The position numbers and the translations under genes were made by a program. Under the pieces are notes generated by a model, which was not told where the DNA came from, made no database searches, and saw nothing but the letters and a program-made list of their open reading frames with translations. 64,000 nt of DNA. Origin: CAZGNZ01 sp964527215. Its GTDB lineage: Bacteria > Fidelibacterota > Marinisomatia > SCGC-AAA003-L08 > JACNLC01. Below, piece after piece: positions 54,045 to 63,829 of this stretch (positions within the stretch are counted from its first letter, which is position 1; each line of letters starts with the position of its first letter). The stretch spans positions 29,522-93,521 of the forward strand of contig CAZGNZ010000014.1 in assembly GCA_964527215.1 (NCBI GenBank), in the 5' to 3' direction.

Positions 54045-57000
54045 TTACTGGACTGCAACCGGGGGGAAAATGATCCTCATTGTGGTGCCCTGCATCTGTG
54101 TGCTTTCCACTTCCATCGTACCGCTGAAATCCTTCATCAGACTGTGAACGATGGTCAGACCCAGTCCGGAGCCTTCACCAACCTCCCAGTCGGTAAAGAA
54201 CGGCTCAAGGCAGCGTTTCTGGACATCCGGTGTCATCCCGATGCCGGTGTCGGTTACTTCCAGCATGATCGCTGGGCTTGCATCTCCCACCCGCGCGCTG
54301 ATGCTGATCCGTTTATCAGTATAATCCGGATCTTCCTGAGCCCTGTGCTCTACGGCCAGCTTTGCATTGGACAGCAGGTTTACCACTATTTGTTCAAAAT
54401 TCTGGGGATTAAACTCGATTGGTGAAAGATCTGATGGGATTGAAATGTCCAGCTGAATGCCCAGAATTCGAAACTGCTCCTGGAAGAAAATCAACGGTTT
54501 AAAAAGCCGTTCGGCAATCAGAATGGATTCGCTGTATGAAACATTGCCCCTTGAAAAACTGCGCATGTGATTGATAATGCTTGCAGCACGATCCACCTCC
54601 TCGATGATGATATCAATATCTTCACCGATTTGAACCGGATCAGGCTCTTTGTTCGTCATAGAGAAATTTATCACTTCCGACTGAGCTCGAATGATTGACA
54701 GCGGCTGGTTCAGCTCATGCGCCACACCGGTAGCCATTTCACCCAGAGCAGCCAAACGCCCTGCCTGTATAAGTTGTGCCTGCTTGTCCCTCAGTTCGGA
54801 CTCTGCCGAAATTCGGTCGGTGATATCCACAACGTACCCAAGCAGTTCCTGGTGTTTTCCGGAAGAAACCGGCAGAATAGTGGTGAAGTTCTGAAGCCAT
54901 TTGACGGTACTGTCCGCTGTCACGACTCTGAACGGCTGTGATGTAATGCTGGGTTTATTCTGTTCAATGGCATCCGCAATTTCCAGTTTGATCTGATCAA
55001 TGTCATCGGGATGAACCAGATCGAAATACTGCTGGTGCCCTGATATGAAATCATCAGCGGAATATCCAAAAATATTATACACATTGGGAGAGGCAAAAAG
55101 GACTGGAAACTCATCCGAGACCATCCATTTGAACACAGCCACCTGACCGCCAATAAACAGGTCCCGCTCTTCCTGAAGAATCTTTTTTGATTCATTCAGT
55201 TCAAGTGTGCGTTTCTCAACCATGTCTTCCAGATGATCCCTGTACTGTTTGAGTTCCTCCTCGGCGCGTTTATGTTCAATACTCATGGCGACCTGGTCTG
55301 AGACAAAGGTCAGAATTTTCTGTTCTTCGTCTCCAAACCTGTACTCTTCTGAATAGGACTGCAGCACCATCACGCCGAATGTTTCATTGTGCTCAGATTT
55401 TAAAGGGATACCCAGCCAGTCGATTGAGGGCGCGCCAATTTCCTCGACAACGCCTTCCTTCACCATATCATTAAAAACAGACAGGGGGGCAAGCAGCGGT
55501 TTGCCCGTTTGAAGGACGTATTCGGTTAATCCGTTGCGAGGTGGATTCGGGTTCGGAACGGAATCTGATTCATCAATAAAGTATGGGAATGTCAACATAT
55601 TCAAATGTTTGTAATATAATGCAATATAGAAATTTTCCGCATGAAGCAGCCCTGAGATGATATTATGGATTCCCTGATAGAGTTCCGGCAGCGTGCCTGC
55701 GGTATGAGCCAGTTCTGAAATATTGTAAATGGCTTCACGGATATGTTCTGTCCGCTTCGCTTCGGTGATATCTTCAATATGAGCAAGCAGTGTCTGGACA
55801 GATCCATCCTTTTCCTTTAACGGGTTGATGGAATAACGCAGGTGAGCAGATTTGCCCCAGTTGCTCGTATAAGAATGCTCGTATCTCTGTATCATTCCGG
55901 AGTCGATGGCCTTCTGGATTACTTCGGATATTCCGGAATCAACCAGACGCGGGAAGGTGAGCATGTTTATCCGTTGTGTTTCCTCAAGTGACGGCGAACC
56001 CAGAATTTGTAAAAGTCTGGGATTGGCATCGAGTATATCTCCCGTCCGGTTGATATACAGGATTCCGGTGGGGGCGTTTTTGACCAGATTCCGATACATC
56101 TGTTCATTTTCGCGCAGGGCATCCTCCGCCTGCTTGTTGACAATCACATCCCCCAGCTGAGTGGCGAAAATGTCAAACGCATCCCGGGTATGCCGCGAAA
56201 TCCGACGGTGTTTTTTCCTGGCCAGAAGCAAACCGCCGATGACATTTTCATCCCGGACTACCGGGATGAGTGCAATATCCCTGAACATCCTGAAGTCATC
56301 CGTTTCATTCAGATACCGATGCGGCTGCTGGTTCCCGATCAGGGCAGTCTGGGAGGTCAGCATACGGCCGATATCCGAATTGCAGTGTACATTGCGAATG
56401 ATGGAGGATATTGAATCCGGCAGATTCTGCTGTACAATCTGACGAAACTGATTTTCAGACTGATTCAGCAAATAAATGATTCCGCACTCCATTCCGGTAC
56501 TGGTGATAAATGCTTTCAGGCAAATTGCACAGGATTGATGAAATCCTTTCGTTCTGCTCAGTGCAATACCCAGATCCCGCTGACTGCGGGTATATGCCTC
56601 CACGCGCGACCTGCGGACGGCGTTAATTTCCAGAATGACAATGGAGGCGACCAGCAGCGCAAGCACCAGGAAAATTATCCAGACCAGGACTTCGTTGGAT
56701 CTGAAAAACAGCTGCGGTGTATTTGTAATTATCGAGTTTTCAGGAATACTGTTTTCAGGGATATTGAACTGTTCGAGACGGGTCCAGTCAAAAAGATATG
56801 ACACGGTTGAATAGACACAGTTGACCGGAAGGTCTTTGCGTTCTTTGTCAATAATCCATTGGATTTGCAGCAGGGTGGAATCAATGCAGTCGTCAGTCGT
56901 GAAATTGAGGGTGCCGACCATTCCGGAATAGTAATAATCAGGAATCAAACTGTAAACCGGCGCTTGCGAAATGCGGCAGAGCAGAGGATAAAACTCTGAT

Positions 57001-57737
57001 TTCAATGAGGGTGCATGAAGATTTTCACTGATACGTCCCGCGATCATCACGGCAGACCGGCTGGTTCTTTCCGAAATCCAGCGGCCTAACCGGTCCATGG
57101 ATGACGCAGTAAGCTCCCGTATTGCAATGTGATTTTCCGAATGCTGCTTCTGGCTGACAGACTGCCGGATTAGTTGGCTCATCGGGTCTCCTTCGCCGGA
57201 AACGACCCAGAGCGTATCGCAGTCCGGATGAAGATCTTGAATTACCTCTGCAAAACGGGAGAATGCAATCGTGTGGGAGTGGCCGATAAAGCGGTCTGAA
57301 TACTCGGCCAATTCCGGGCTGTCAAGCCGGGATGCAGGTTCAGGTATGCCCCAGTAAACCACCGGCACGGGCGCAAACAGCCGTGGGTACAGATTCTTCA
57401 GGAACTGAAAGGGAAAGAGGCCGTCTGCCAAAATGAGATCCAGACTTTCCGAAGGGTACATTTTCTCAACAAGCACGGACATTTCATGGGAATATGCTGA
57501 ATCGGTGAGAATCGCTTCATCTATCTGCTCAAAAATGAATGTGGGATGATACCCTTGAGTTTTGACAGCCCGATCTATTAAATGGAGGAGAGGTTCGTGA
57601 TCGTTCTTGTTAATGGACCGAGAGGTAAGCCAGAGTATGCGGATCGGCTCCGGTTGAACTGATGAACTGCTGCAGAAACCGGAGGTCAGCGCTAATACAA
57701 AAAATATTATGAATGAAACCCGAAAACGCAGAGCCAT
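54045..57737 (-). CDS. Large multi-domain sensor histidine kinase with binding-protein-like periplasmic domain
   Basis: 1230 residues. Seen: a signal or anchor helix (1-20) and a periplasmic domain (about 30-330) like ABC substrate-binding proteins (PIRILWLTSRSINKNDHEP, LDLILADGLFPFQFLKN). Then come a tandem PENSI repeat, a membrane helix (near 358-378), GAF (about 400-550), PAS (about 555-670), GAF (about 680-840), coiled coil, PAS (about 885-1000), HisKA with GEMATGVAHELNQPLSIIRAQ (shortened: ATGVAHELNQPLS) near 1020, and a HATPase domain with NLLSNAKLAVEH, VTDTGIGM and GSGLGLTIVHSLM. AAGGAA precedes the ATG. No receiver domain or regulator gene is adjacent, so it is an orphan kinase. The ligand is unknown. 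Confidence 0.88.
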   Translation of the reverse strand: MALRFRVSFIIFFVLALTSGFCSSSSVQPEPIRILWLTSRSINKNDHEPLLHLIDRAVKTQGYHPTFIFEQIDEAILTDSAYSHEMSVLVEKMYPSESLDLILADGLFPFQFLKNLYPRLFAPVPVVYWGIPEPASRLDSPELAEYSDRFIGHSHTIAFSRFAEVIQDLHPDCDTLWVVSGEGDPMSQLIRQSVSQKQHSENHIAIRELTASSMDRLGRWISERTSRSAVMIAGRISENLHAPSLKSEFYPLLCRISQAPVYSLIPDYYYSGMVGTLNFTTDDCIDSTLLQIQWIIDKERKDLPVNCVYSTVSYLFDWTRLEQFNIPENSIPENSIITNTPQLFFRSNEVLVWIIFLVLALLVASIVILEINAVRRSRVEAYTRSQRDLGIALSRTKGFHQSCAICLKAFITSTGMECGIIYLLNQSENQFRQIVQQNLPDSISSIIRNVHCNSDIGRMLTSQTALIGNQQPHRYLNETDDFRMFRDIALIPVVRDENVIGGLLLARKKHRRISRHTRDAFDIFATQLGDVIVNKQAEDALRENEQMYRNLVKNAPTGILYINRTGDILDANPRLLQILGSPSLEETQRINMLTFPRLVDSGISEVIQKAIDSGMIQRYEHSYTSNWGKSAHLRYSINPLKEKDGSVQTLLAHIEDITEAKRTEHIREAIYNISELAHTAGTLPELYQGIHNIISGLLHAENFYIALYYKHLNMLTFPYFIDESDSVPNPNPPRNGLTEYVLQTGKPLLAPLSVFNDMVKEGVVEEIGAPSIDWLGIPLKSEHNETFGVMVLQSYSEEYRFGDEEQKILTFVSDQVAMSIEHKRAEEELKQYRDHLEDMVEKRTLELNESKKILQEERDLFIGGQVAVFKWMVSDEFPVLFASPNVYNIFGYSADDFISGHQQYFDLVHPDDIDQIKLEIADAIEQNKPSITSQPFRVVTADSTVKWLQNFTTILPVSSGKHQELLGYVVDITDRISAESELRDKQAQLIQAGRLAALGEMATGVAHELNQPLSIIRAQSEVINFSMTNKEPDPVQIGEDIDIIIEEVDRAASIINHMRSFSRGNVSYSESILIAERLFKPLIFFQEQFRILGIQLDISIPSDLSPIEFNPQNFEQIVVNLLSNAKLAVEHRAQEDPDYTDKRISISARVGDASPAIMLEVTDTGIGMTPDVQKRCLEPFFTDWEVGEGSGLGLTIVHSLMKDFSGTMEVESTQMQGTTMRIIFPPVAVQ

Positions 57738-58001
57738 TCGGAATTTCCTTCTGAAAATGTGTAAAAGGTCATTTGATTAAATGATATGCCTGATTTAACA
57801 CTATATGAAAGAATATGGTCCCTAAATCTAAGAATATTGTTGTCTTATATGATATTAAAAATTCGACTCGGACCAGATTTTATTCAGTGCGGAGACAATC
57901 TGGAACCTGCCTGACGACGGGTGCTTCACCGGAATTCGGGGACAGCCGGATTTTTGAGTGACAGGCCGGTCACAGGTGGTCCGTCATGATTCGGGCCGGG
58001 T

Positions 58002-59129
58002 TCAGTCCAGAAGCCTGGGGATGAATGATGCATCGGGATTGGGGTCAATATAGCGAACATCGTAGTGAATGGTTTTTCTGCCGTTATCCATTGCGAAATG
58101 AAGTTCGGCAAGCATTCCCTTTTCCTGTCTGCTGCGGCGTCCCCCGAAAATGAAATTCCCCAGGCCGTAAAAAACCAGCTGCTGAATATTCCCATCATTG
58201 TCTTTGATTTCGCGGACAGGCTGCGCCGCATGGGAGGAAGTACCCACAATAATATCAGCTTGTTCATCAAGAAGGATTTGGGCCAGTTCCTCCTGCCTGG
58301 GCGTGACTGTCTGACCTCTCACAGGTCCAAAATGGATATATACGAGACTAAAATCCGTCCGGTCCCGGGCTGCCCGGAATTTTTCCAGGAATATTCGAAA
58401 TCGTGCATTTTCCAGATACCGGGTTGTGTCCGGAATGACCGCGGTGATGAGTTCATCCAGACCAAAACCCAGACTGGCCGGATCCACCACATCGGTGATG
58501 GCGGAAAATGCAAAGCTGATTCCGTGAATCCGGACTATTTTTGGATTGTACGAAGCCAGTCCCACACCTGCTCCCACCGTCGGCACGCGGTCTGAAAGGG
58601 ACTCCACCGTGAATTCAAGACCGGTTTTACCAAGATAGTCATGGGTATGATTATTGGCCAGTGATACCAGGTCGATTCCCAGTTCATCCAGTATTTCTGC
58701 ACTGTGTTCAAATGCCCTGAGGGGGATTTCCTTATCAGTAAACAGGGAATCCATTATGGAAATGTCCACGGGCGGGGTTATGGGACCTTCCAGATTCACC
58801 CAGGTGAAGTCAGAGGCGGCAATCAGCTCTGTGAAATCTGACTGGAAGTAAGCTGCACAGCATTCTGCCCCGCATTCCCGGTAACGCTGATCCATGATTT
58901 TTGACAGTTCATCCATGGTGCCAAACTGCTGGGAATTGTAATAGCCGCCAATGAGCGTGTCACCTCCGATGAGAATGCGTACCTGAGCCGGTGTTCCGGG
59001 GAACAGGCATGAGAGTATGAGCAATAAAACAGCCGAAGCAGCTCCTGGATGATGGGGAAAGCCAGATGATTTCATTTTTCTATGATGCCGCAAACCTGAA
59101 TTTACTGGAATTGCTGCAAAGTTCGTCAT
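58002..59129 (-). CDS. CapA-family (poly-gamma-glutamate synthesis type) metallophosphatase-fold protein
   Basis: About 375 residues from ATG 59129; an internal ATG at 59075 would give a cleaner signal peptide (hydrophobic stretch SAVLLLILSCLFPG), and a GTG lies at 59135. Seen: ILIGGDTLIGGYYN, TWVNLEGPITPPVD, GIDLVSLANNHTHDYLG, VYIHFGPVRGQTVTPRQEEL, DIIVGTSSHAAQPVREI and FYGLGNFIFGG. These are the metal-site motifs of CapA/PGA_cap proteins. Known: the family is linked to capsule polymer synthesis in bacilli, but many members have unknown roles. It appears exported. It is monocistronic, divergent from the indolepyruvate oxidoreductase. Confidence 0.85.
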   Translation of the reverse strand: MTNFAAIPVNSGLRHHRKMKSSGFPHHPGAASAVLLLILSCLFPGTPAQVRILIGGDTLIGGYYNSQQFGTMDELSKIMDQRYRECGAECCAAYFQSDFTELIAASDFTWVNLEGPITPPVDISIMDSLFTDKEIPLRAFEHSAEILDELGIDLVSLANNHTHDYLGKTGLEFTVESLSDRVPTVGAGVGLASYNPKIVRIHGISFAFSAITDVVDPASLGFGLDELITAVIPDTTRYLENARFRIFLEKFRAARDRTDFSLVYIHFGPVRGQTVTPRQEELAQILLDEQADIIVGTSSHAAQPVREIKDNDGNIQQLVFYGLGNFIFGGRRSRQEKGMLAELHFAMDNGRKTIHYDVRYIDPNPDASFIPRLLD

Positions 59130-59135
59130 TTTCAC

Positions 59136-59466
59136 AATTCCGTCTGGTCAAAAAATACGGACAGAAAACTCCCAGTTCAATTCTATTTTTGATATGGTAA
59201 TCAGAATGCCTATTTTTTCACTGCCGCAGTCTGGACAACATCAGTCTTTTATGCCGCCGCACAAACCGTCGATACTCAAAACGGGCTGATAAAATGACAA
59301 AGCGCTCCGGTCACAGCGGTCGATTCAGGGAAAAGTGAACCGTATATTGTCAGTTGTGATTTATGGATGATCGGACCAACCTTTTCCCAGATCATTTGAA
59401 ATACAATATTTATCAGAATGACGACAGATATAACCCAATATTAACTTGAGGAAATGAGTACCCACT
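59136..59466. other. 331-bp divergent intergenic region
   Basis: This is the shared upstream region of the CapA-like gene (minus) and the indolepyruvate oxidoreductase (plus). It is AT-rich near 59385-59445, where the forward promoter is expected, and GAGGAAATGAG at 59448-59458 serves as ribosome site. No palindrome, RNA gene or terminator was recognised. Confidence 0.45.
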
Positions 59467-61983
59467 ATGACACAATTCAGGAATATTGTTGATCAGCCGG
59501 CCGGTTCCAGACATATCCTGCAGGGAAACATGGCCTTTGCGCTTGGTGTTGTTCATGCCGGTTACCATGCTGCAGACGGGTATCCCGGCACACCGTCCAC
59601 GGAAGTGATAGACCGTTCCCTGGCCGCCGTTCAGGACAGAATGAAGGTTGGCTGGTCGGTCAATGAAGCGGTTGCCATGGCGGTGGCGGTTGGCCAGTCC
59701 ATCGCAGGTTTTGACTCCGTGGTAACCATGAAAATTCCAGGTGTTTTCCAGGCAGGGGATGCCATTACAACATCAGCGTTTTACAGCTGTTCGACCGGAG
59801 CGCTTGTGATATATGCGGTGGCAGATTACACTCCGTCAAGCACACAGCATGTGATAGATCCACGCTATTTCTTTTCAGCTTCCCGGCTGCCGGTTTTGGA
59901 ACCTCGCAATCATCAGGAATTGTACGAATCCCCCTTTACGGCTGCAGATATGAGCCGTCGGTTTCAAACGCCGGTTGTAGTATTGAATACCGGGTCGCTG
60001 GCCCATTCAGACGGTATCATTACCACGCGCGAAGCCCGGGAAATTGAACCCCGGGAAATTCCTCAGGATTTTTCACAATGGATACTGATGCCCCCAGTCG
60101 TTCGAAAAAATTACAATAAGGCCACGCAGGTGCGGATACCCGCAATTCGGGAATGGGCGGAATCATCTCCGCTTGTTTCAGTCACTGAAGGTTCTGAGGA
60201 CTGGGGCGTTATTGTCAATGGCGTCACCTCCACAGTGCTTAAGGATGCGCTGAAACAGATGGGGGCAGAGCCCTGGATTCTGACTCTGGGCATTGCCTAC
60301 CCGTTACCCGTTCAGCGGATTCGGGATTTTGCCGGAAAAATACCCGGCAAACTGCTGATACTTGAAGACGGAGATCACTTTCTGGAAGAGAAACTGAAGT
60401 TCCATGGAATCGATGTGAAAGGTAAGGAGGAATTCAGTATCATCACGGAATGGAATCCGGACCAGATTCGGGAATTCCTGAGTGATAAGATTTCCCGGTT
60501 CGGCTTTGAGTCTGCTCCCAACCCTGCGGCGGTTCAGCCCGTCCCGAGACCGCCCGCATTATGTCCTGGATGTCCATACAAAGCCTTTGCCCTGATCATG
60601 GCCAAGCTGAAGCGGCAGAGGAAGGTACTTGTGGGATTCGGAGACATCGGCTGCACAACGCTTCTGCACTTTTACAATGCACTGGATACGGTGATGTGTA
60701 TGGGGGCTTCCGACGCTCTGCGGCAGGGATTTTCCATGATGCGGCCTGAAGCAGCGGCGAAAGCAGTCTCAATTGTAGGCGATTCCACGGAATGCCACTC
60801 GGGACTGGATGCTACGCGAAATGCTGTGTTTCGAAACGTTCCGGGTGTGAAAATAATACTGGACAACCGGATTACCGCCATGACAGGCGGACAGGTTGCG
60901 CCCACATCTGAAATGAATCTGGAAGGATATGCCCACAGTTATGACTTTGCGGACAGCGTGAGGGCGCATGGCGCCAGGAGCGTTGTCGTGGATGCCTACG
61001 ATAAAACAAGGATTGAAAAGGAGATCAATAAGGCCCTGGCGCTGGCTGACAACGGGGAATTCAGTATTCTGATACTGAAAGGGACCTGTATTCAGGAAGT
61101 ACACCGGGACCAACAGGTGCGGACCATCATGTTTGATTATGACGCCTGCCGTAAATGCCGCCTCTGTGATATGTGTCCCGGTATTGAAACCAGTCCGGAT
61201 CGGATTCCTGCGTTTACCAGCCTGTGCACCAATTGCGGGGAAGGGGATCCGGTGTGCGTTCAGCAGTGTCCGTTTGATGCGATTGTGCCCATGGCAGACA
61301 CGGGGGAATCGTCAGCGGTTCCGGCAGCTGCTGTGAAAGAACCTTTGGCGGAGCCGAAAACGGCCTCCCTGCCTGATGAACTGCCTGATGCCGTCAGAGT
61401 GGCGGTTCGCGGGATTGGCGGACAGGGAAATCTGTTTTTCGGAAAAATACTCTCCAGACTCACTCTTCTGTCCCCGTACTGTGATTCCAATATTGTCAAG
61501 GCGGATACTTTGGGTATGGCACAGATGGGCGGTCCGGTGATCTCTGTTTTCAGCTGCGGTGATGTCCACGCGCCGGTATTCGGCAGCCAATCGGCAGATA
61601 TACTGGTGGCTCTGGAAACGGGTGAAATCCTGCGGCCGGGTTTCCTGAATCTTTTAAAACCGGAAGGGGAGATTATCCTGAACCAGTATACTGCACTCCC
61701 CGTGAACATCAAGAAAGAAGAGTACCCGTCTCAGGAGGATATCGACAATTCCCTCAGCGGTTTTAATGTCCACCGGTTGGAGGCTTTTGAGGATGCTAAA
61801 CAAATGGGCGATCCGTCAGGCCGGGTAGCCAATGTCATTATCCTGGGATACCTCTCCAGACTGTCCCCGTTTGATATCTTCCCGCACAGCCTTTGGCATC
61901 AGGTCCTGCGCGAGTCCACATCCGGTACCGACCTGCTGGAAATGAATTTGAGGGCGTTTGATTATGGAAGAGATTTGTTTTAA
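59467..61983 (+). CDS. Indolepyruvate:ferredoxin oxidoreductase, IorA-IorB fusion
   Basis: 838 residues. Seen: an N-terminal pyrimidine-binding domain (GYHAADGYPGTPSTEVIDR, near 33) and a TPP domain with CPGCPYKAFALIM near 368, VGFGDIGCTTL and VGDSTECHSGLDATRNA. A two-cluster ferredoxin region lies at about 558-608 (C-x2-C-x2-C-x2-CP, then C-x2-C-x6-C-x3-CP). A linker and the IorB gamma-type domain follow (RVAVRGIGGQGNLFFGK near 640 to the end). Known: it oxidatively decarboxylates aryl-pyruvates from Trp, Phe and Tyr to aryl-acetyl-CoA, reducing ferredoxin; it needs thiamine diphosphate. IorA and IorB are usually separate. The last 20 nt overlap the next gene. Confidence 0.93.
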   Translation: MTQFRNIVDQPAGSRHILQGNMAFALGVVHAGYHAADGYPGTPSTEVIDRSLAAVQDRMKVGWSVNEAVAMAVAVGQSIAGFDSVVTMKIPGVFQAGDAITTSAFYSCSTGALVIYAVADYTPSSTQHVIDPRYFFSASRLPVLEPRNHQELYESPFTAADMSRRFQTPVVVLNTGSLAHSDGIITTREAREIEPREIPQDFSQWILMPPVVRKNYNKATQVRIPAIREWAESSPLVSVTEGSEDWGVIVNGVTSTVLKDALKQMGAEPWILTLGIAYPLPVQRIRDFAGKIPGKLLILEDGDHFLEEKLKFHGIDVKGKEEFSIITEWNPDQIREFLSDKISRFGFESAPNPAAVQPVPRPPALCPGCPYKAFALIMAKLKRQRKVLVGFGDIGCTTLLHFYNALDTVMCMGASDALRQGFSMMRPEAAAKAVSIVGDSTECHSGLDATRNAVFRNVPGVKIILDNRITAMTGGQVAPTSEMNLEGYAHSYDFADSVRAHGARSVVVDAYDKTRIEKEINKALALADNGEFSILILKGTCIQEVHRDQQVRTIMFDYDACRKCRLCDMCPGIETSPDRIPAFTSLCTNCGEGDPVCVQQCPFDAIVPMADTGESSAVPAAAVKEPLAEPKTASLPDELPDAVRVAVRGIGGQGNLFFGKILSRLTLLSPYCDSNIVKADTLGMAQMGGPVISVFSCGDVHAPVFGSQSADILVALETGEILRPGFLNLLKPEGEIILNQYTALPVNIKKEEYPSQEDIDNSLSGFNVHRLEAFEDAKQMGDPSGRVANVIILGYLSRLSPFDIFPHSLWHQVLRESTSGTDLLEMNLRAFDYGRDLF

Positions 61984-63829
61984 GAGTCTCCGCCTGTGGG
62001 CGGGTTCCGTTTCAGCAGCTGTTCTGCTGTTTTTGCAGGCTGCCTTTGGATCCGGTTCAGAACCGGGATATACCCCCCTGCTGCAGAAAAATGCCGATCA
62101 GTTCCCTTTCTTGCTGACAAACCGGCTGACCGATCACCGTGAGTACGATGAAGGGGATCTGGCAGTCCTGCAGTCGGTTATTGATTTAAACGGGTTCAGC
62201 CTTGAACCGCTCGAACTTGGGTTTCAGATATGGCTGGATGACCGGCTGGTCCTTCTGGATCTGGGATGGCCTCAAATCACCATCTTGGATACCCTTCCAT
62301 CAAGTTTCAATGAACTGGACTCACTGGTCATTCTGGAGCTGGGTGGAAATGAACTGACCGCATACCCTGACGGGATCGCCAGCCTCAGTCGGCTTCAGTA
62401 TCTTGGCCTGTCAGACAATTTTCTCCATGAAGTCCCGGTCGGAATTTCGACACTGTCAGTGTTGGACGAACTGCATCTCGATCACAATGAACTTGAATGG
62501 CTCCCTGCCGACATTGGTTTACTTGCCAGTCTTACACAGCTGACGGCAGAAGACAACCGGATTGGTCTGATCCCTGACTCTGTCGGCGAACTCACAGCCC
62601 TGTTCAATCTGGATCTCAGCCGGAATGAGCTGGAATCTGTTCCTGATATTTTTGCGGAGCTGGGTAACATGGGATGGCTGCGGATGGCTGACAATGAAAT
62701 GCAGGGGCTGCCGGAATCCGTCTGGCAGCTGACGAATCTGCAGCTGCTGGATATCAGCGGGAACCGGATTGAGGAAATTCCTGCTGCGGTTCAACAACTC
62801 ACCGGACTGTATGAACTGGATATTTCTGAAAATCTGATCAGCCAGCTTCCCGATTTGCTGGATGAAATGACCGTGCTGAATCATCTTGATCTGAGCGGCA
62901 ATCTGCTTGCTGACCTGCCGGCGTCAATCAGCAGTTTGACGGCGCTGACAAATCTGGATGTATCTGCCAATGCGGTGACAGAATTCCCGTATGGAATGGA
63001 AAATCTGACGGCTCTGGTGCAGTTTCGGGCGGCAGACAATCAGCTGGGTGAATTTCCCGGATTTCTGCCTGAGCTGACTGATCTGGAGAGACTGGACCTT
63101 TCCGGTAATCAGATAGATGAACTGCCGAATGAGGTGGGGCAGCTGGAAATGCTGGAATGGCTCGATCTTTCGGAAAACGATCTGGAACAGCTTCCTGAAT
63201 CAGTCGGAAACCTTGTTCTGATCGAGGAACTGAAACTGCGCAGCAACCGTTTGGGATCACTCCCGGCATCACTTGGCAGCCTTGGTGAACTGGAATATCT
63301 GGATGCCGGGGAAAATGAAATAACAGTTCTGCCGGATATCTTCAGTGAAACCGATTCCCTGCTGGTACTGGATGTTTCGGGGAACCTGCTGCTGGACCTG
63401 CCGCCAAGCCTGGGAGAGACTGCCAGTCTGTTTATGCTGACCATTGGCGGGAATGCCCTGTACTGCTATGACGGTATCCAGGATATAAATGATGCAGATC
63501 CGTTTCTGTCGGACGGAACCATCCCCTGGGTGCTGGGGCTGTATGAACAGAACTGTACGCAGGCCGGGTGCATGGACGATGCAGCGATTAATACCAATCC
63601 GGATGCGCTGGTGGACGACGGCAGCTGTCAGTATGATACGCTGCCCGGCGATTTGAATCAGGATGATCTGGTTGACATTCTGGACGTGATCCTGATGGTT
63701 TCAATTCTGCTGGAAGGTGATCCAACTGATCCTCAGCTGCTGCTGCCGGGGGATCTCAACAGTGATGGTATATTGGATATTCTGGATATTGTAATACTGG
63801 TATATATGATACAGGGGGAAAATTATTGA
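61964..63829 (+). CDS. Secreted leucine-rich-repeat protein with dockerin
   Basis: 621 residues from ATG 61964 with GAGGG 9 nt upstream; a TTG two codons earlier is less likely. Seen: a signal peptide (about 1-30), about 16-17 LRR units of 23 residues (pattern LPxxLxxLxxLxxLDLSxNxL) over about 105-500, and a cysteine-bearing segment CTQAGCMDDAAINTNPDA with DDGSC. A C-terminal two-repeat dockerin follows (DLNQDDLVDILDVI and DLNSDGILDILDIV, 559-620). The GCMD...DDGSC unit is common in surface proteins of marine FCB bacteria. The function is probably protein or surface interaction. It is translationally coupled to the oxidoreductase, an unexpected partner. Confidence 0.85.
   Translation: MEEICFKSLRLWAGSVSAAVLLFLQAAFGSGSEPGYTPLLQKNADQFPFLLTNRLTDHREYDEGDLAVLQSVIDLNGFSLEPLELGFQIWLDDRLVLLDLGWPQITILDTLPSSFNELDSLVILELGGNELTAYPDGIASLSRLQYLGLSDNFLHEVPVGISTLSVLDELHLDHNELEWLPADIGLLASLTQLTAEDNRIGLIPDSVGELTALFNLDLSRNELESVPDIFAELGNMGWLRMADNEMQGLPESVWQLTNLQLLDISGNRIEEIPAAVQQLTGLYELDISENLISQLPDLLDEMTVLNHLDLSGNLLADLPASISSLTALTNLDVSANAVTEFPYGMENLTALVQFRAADNQLGEFPGFLPELTDLERLDLSGNQIDELPNEVGQLEMLEWLDLSENDLEQLPESVGNLVLIEELKLRSNRLGSLPASLGSLGELEYLDAGENEITVLPDIFSETDSLLVLDVSGNLLLDLPPSLGETASLFMLTIGGNALYCYDGIQDINDADPFLSDGTIPWVLGLYEQNCTQAGCMDDAAINTNPDALVDDGSCQYDTLPGDLNQDDLVDILDVILMVSILLEGDPTDPQLLLPGDLNSDGILDILDIVILVYMIQGENY

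Noticed and set aside
36119..63829. DNA similarity between dockerin-coding segments as a dispersed repeat
   Set aside because: The similarity follows the protein motif (D-I-L-D-V-V) with different codons; no recent DNA duplication is evident.
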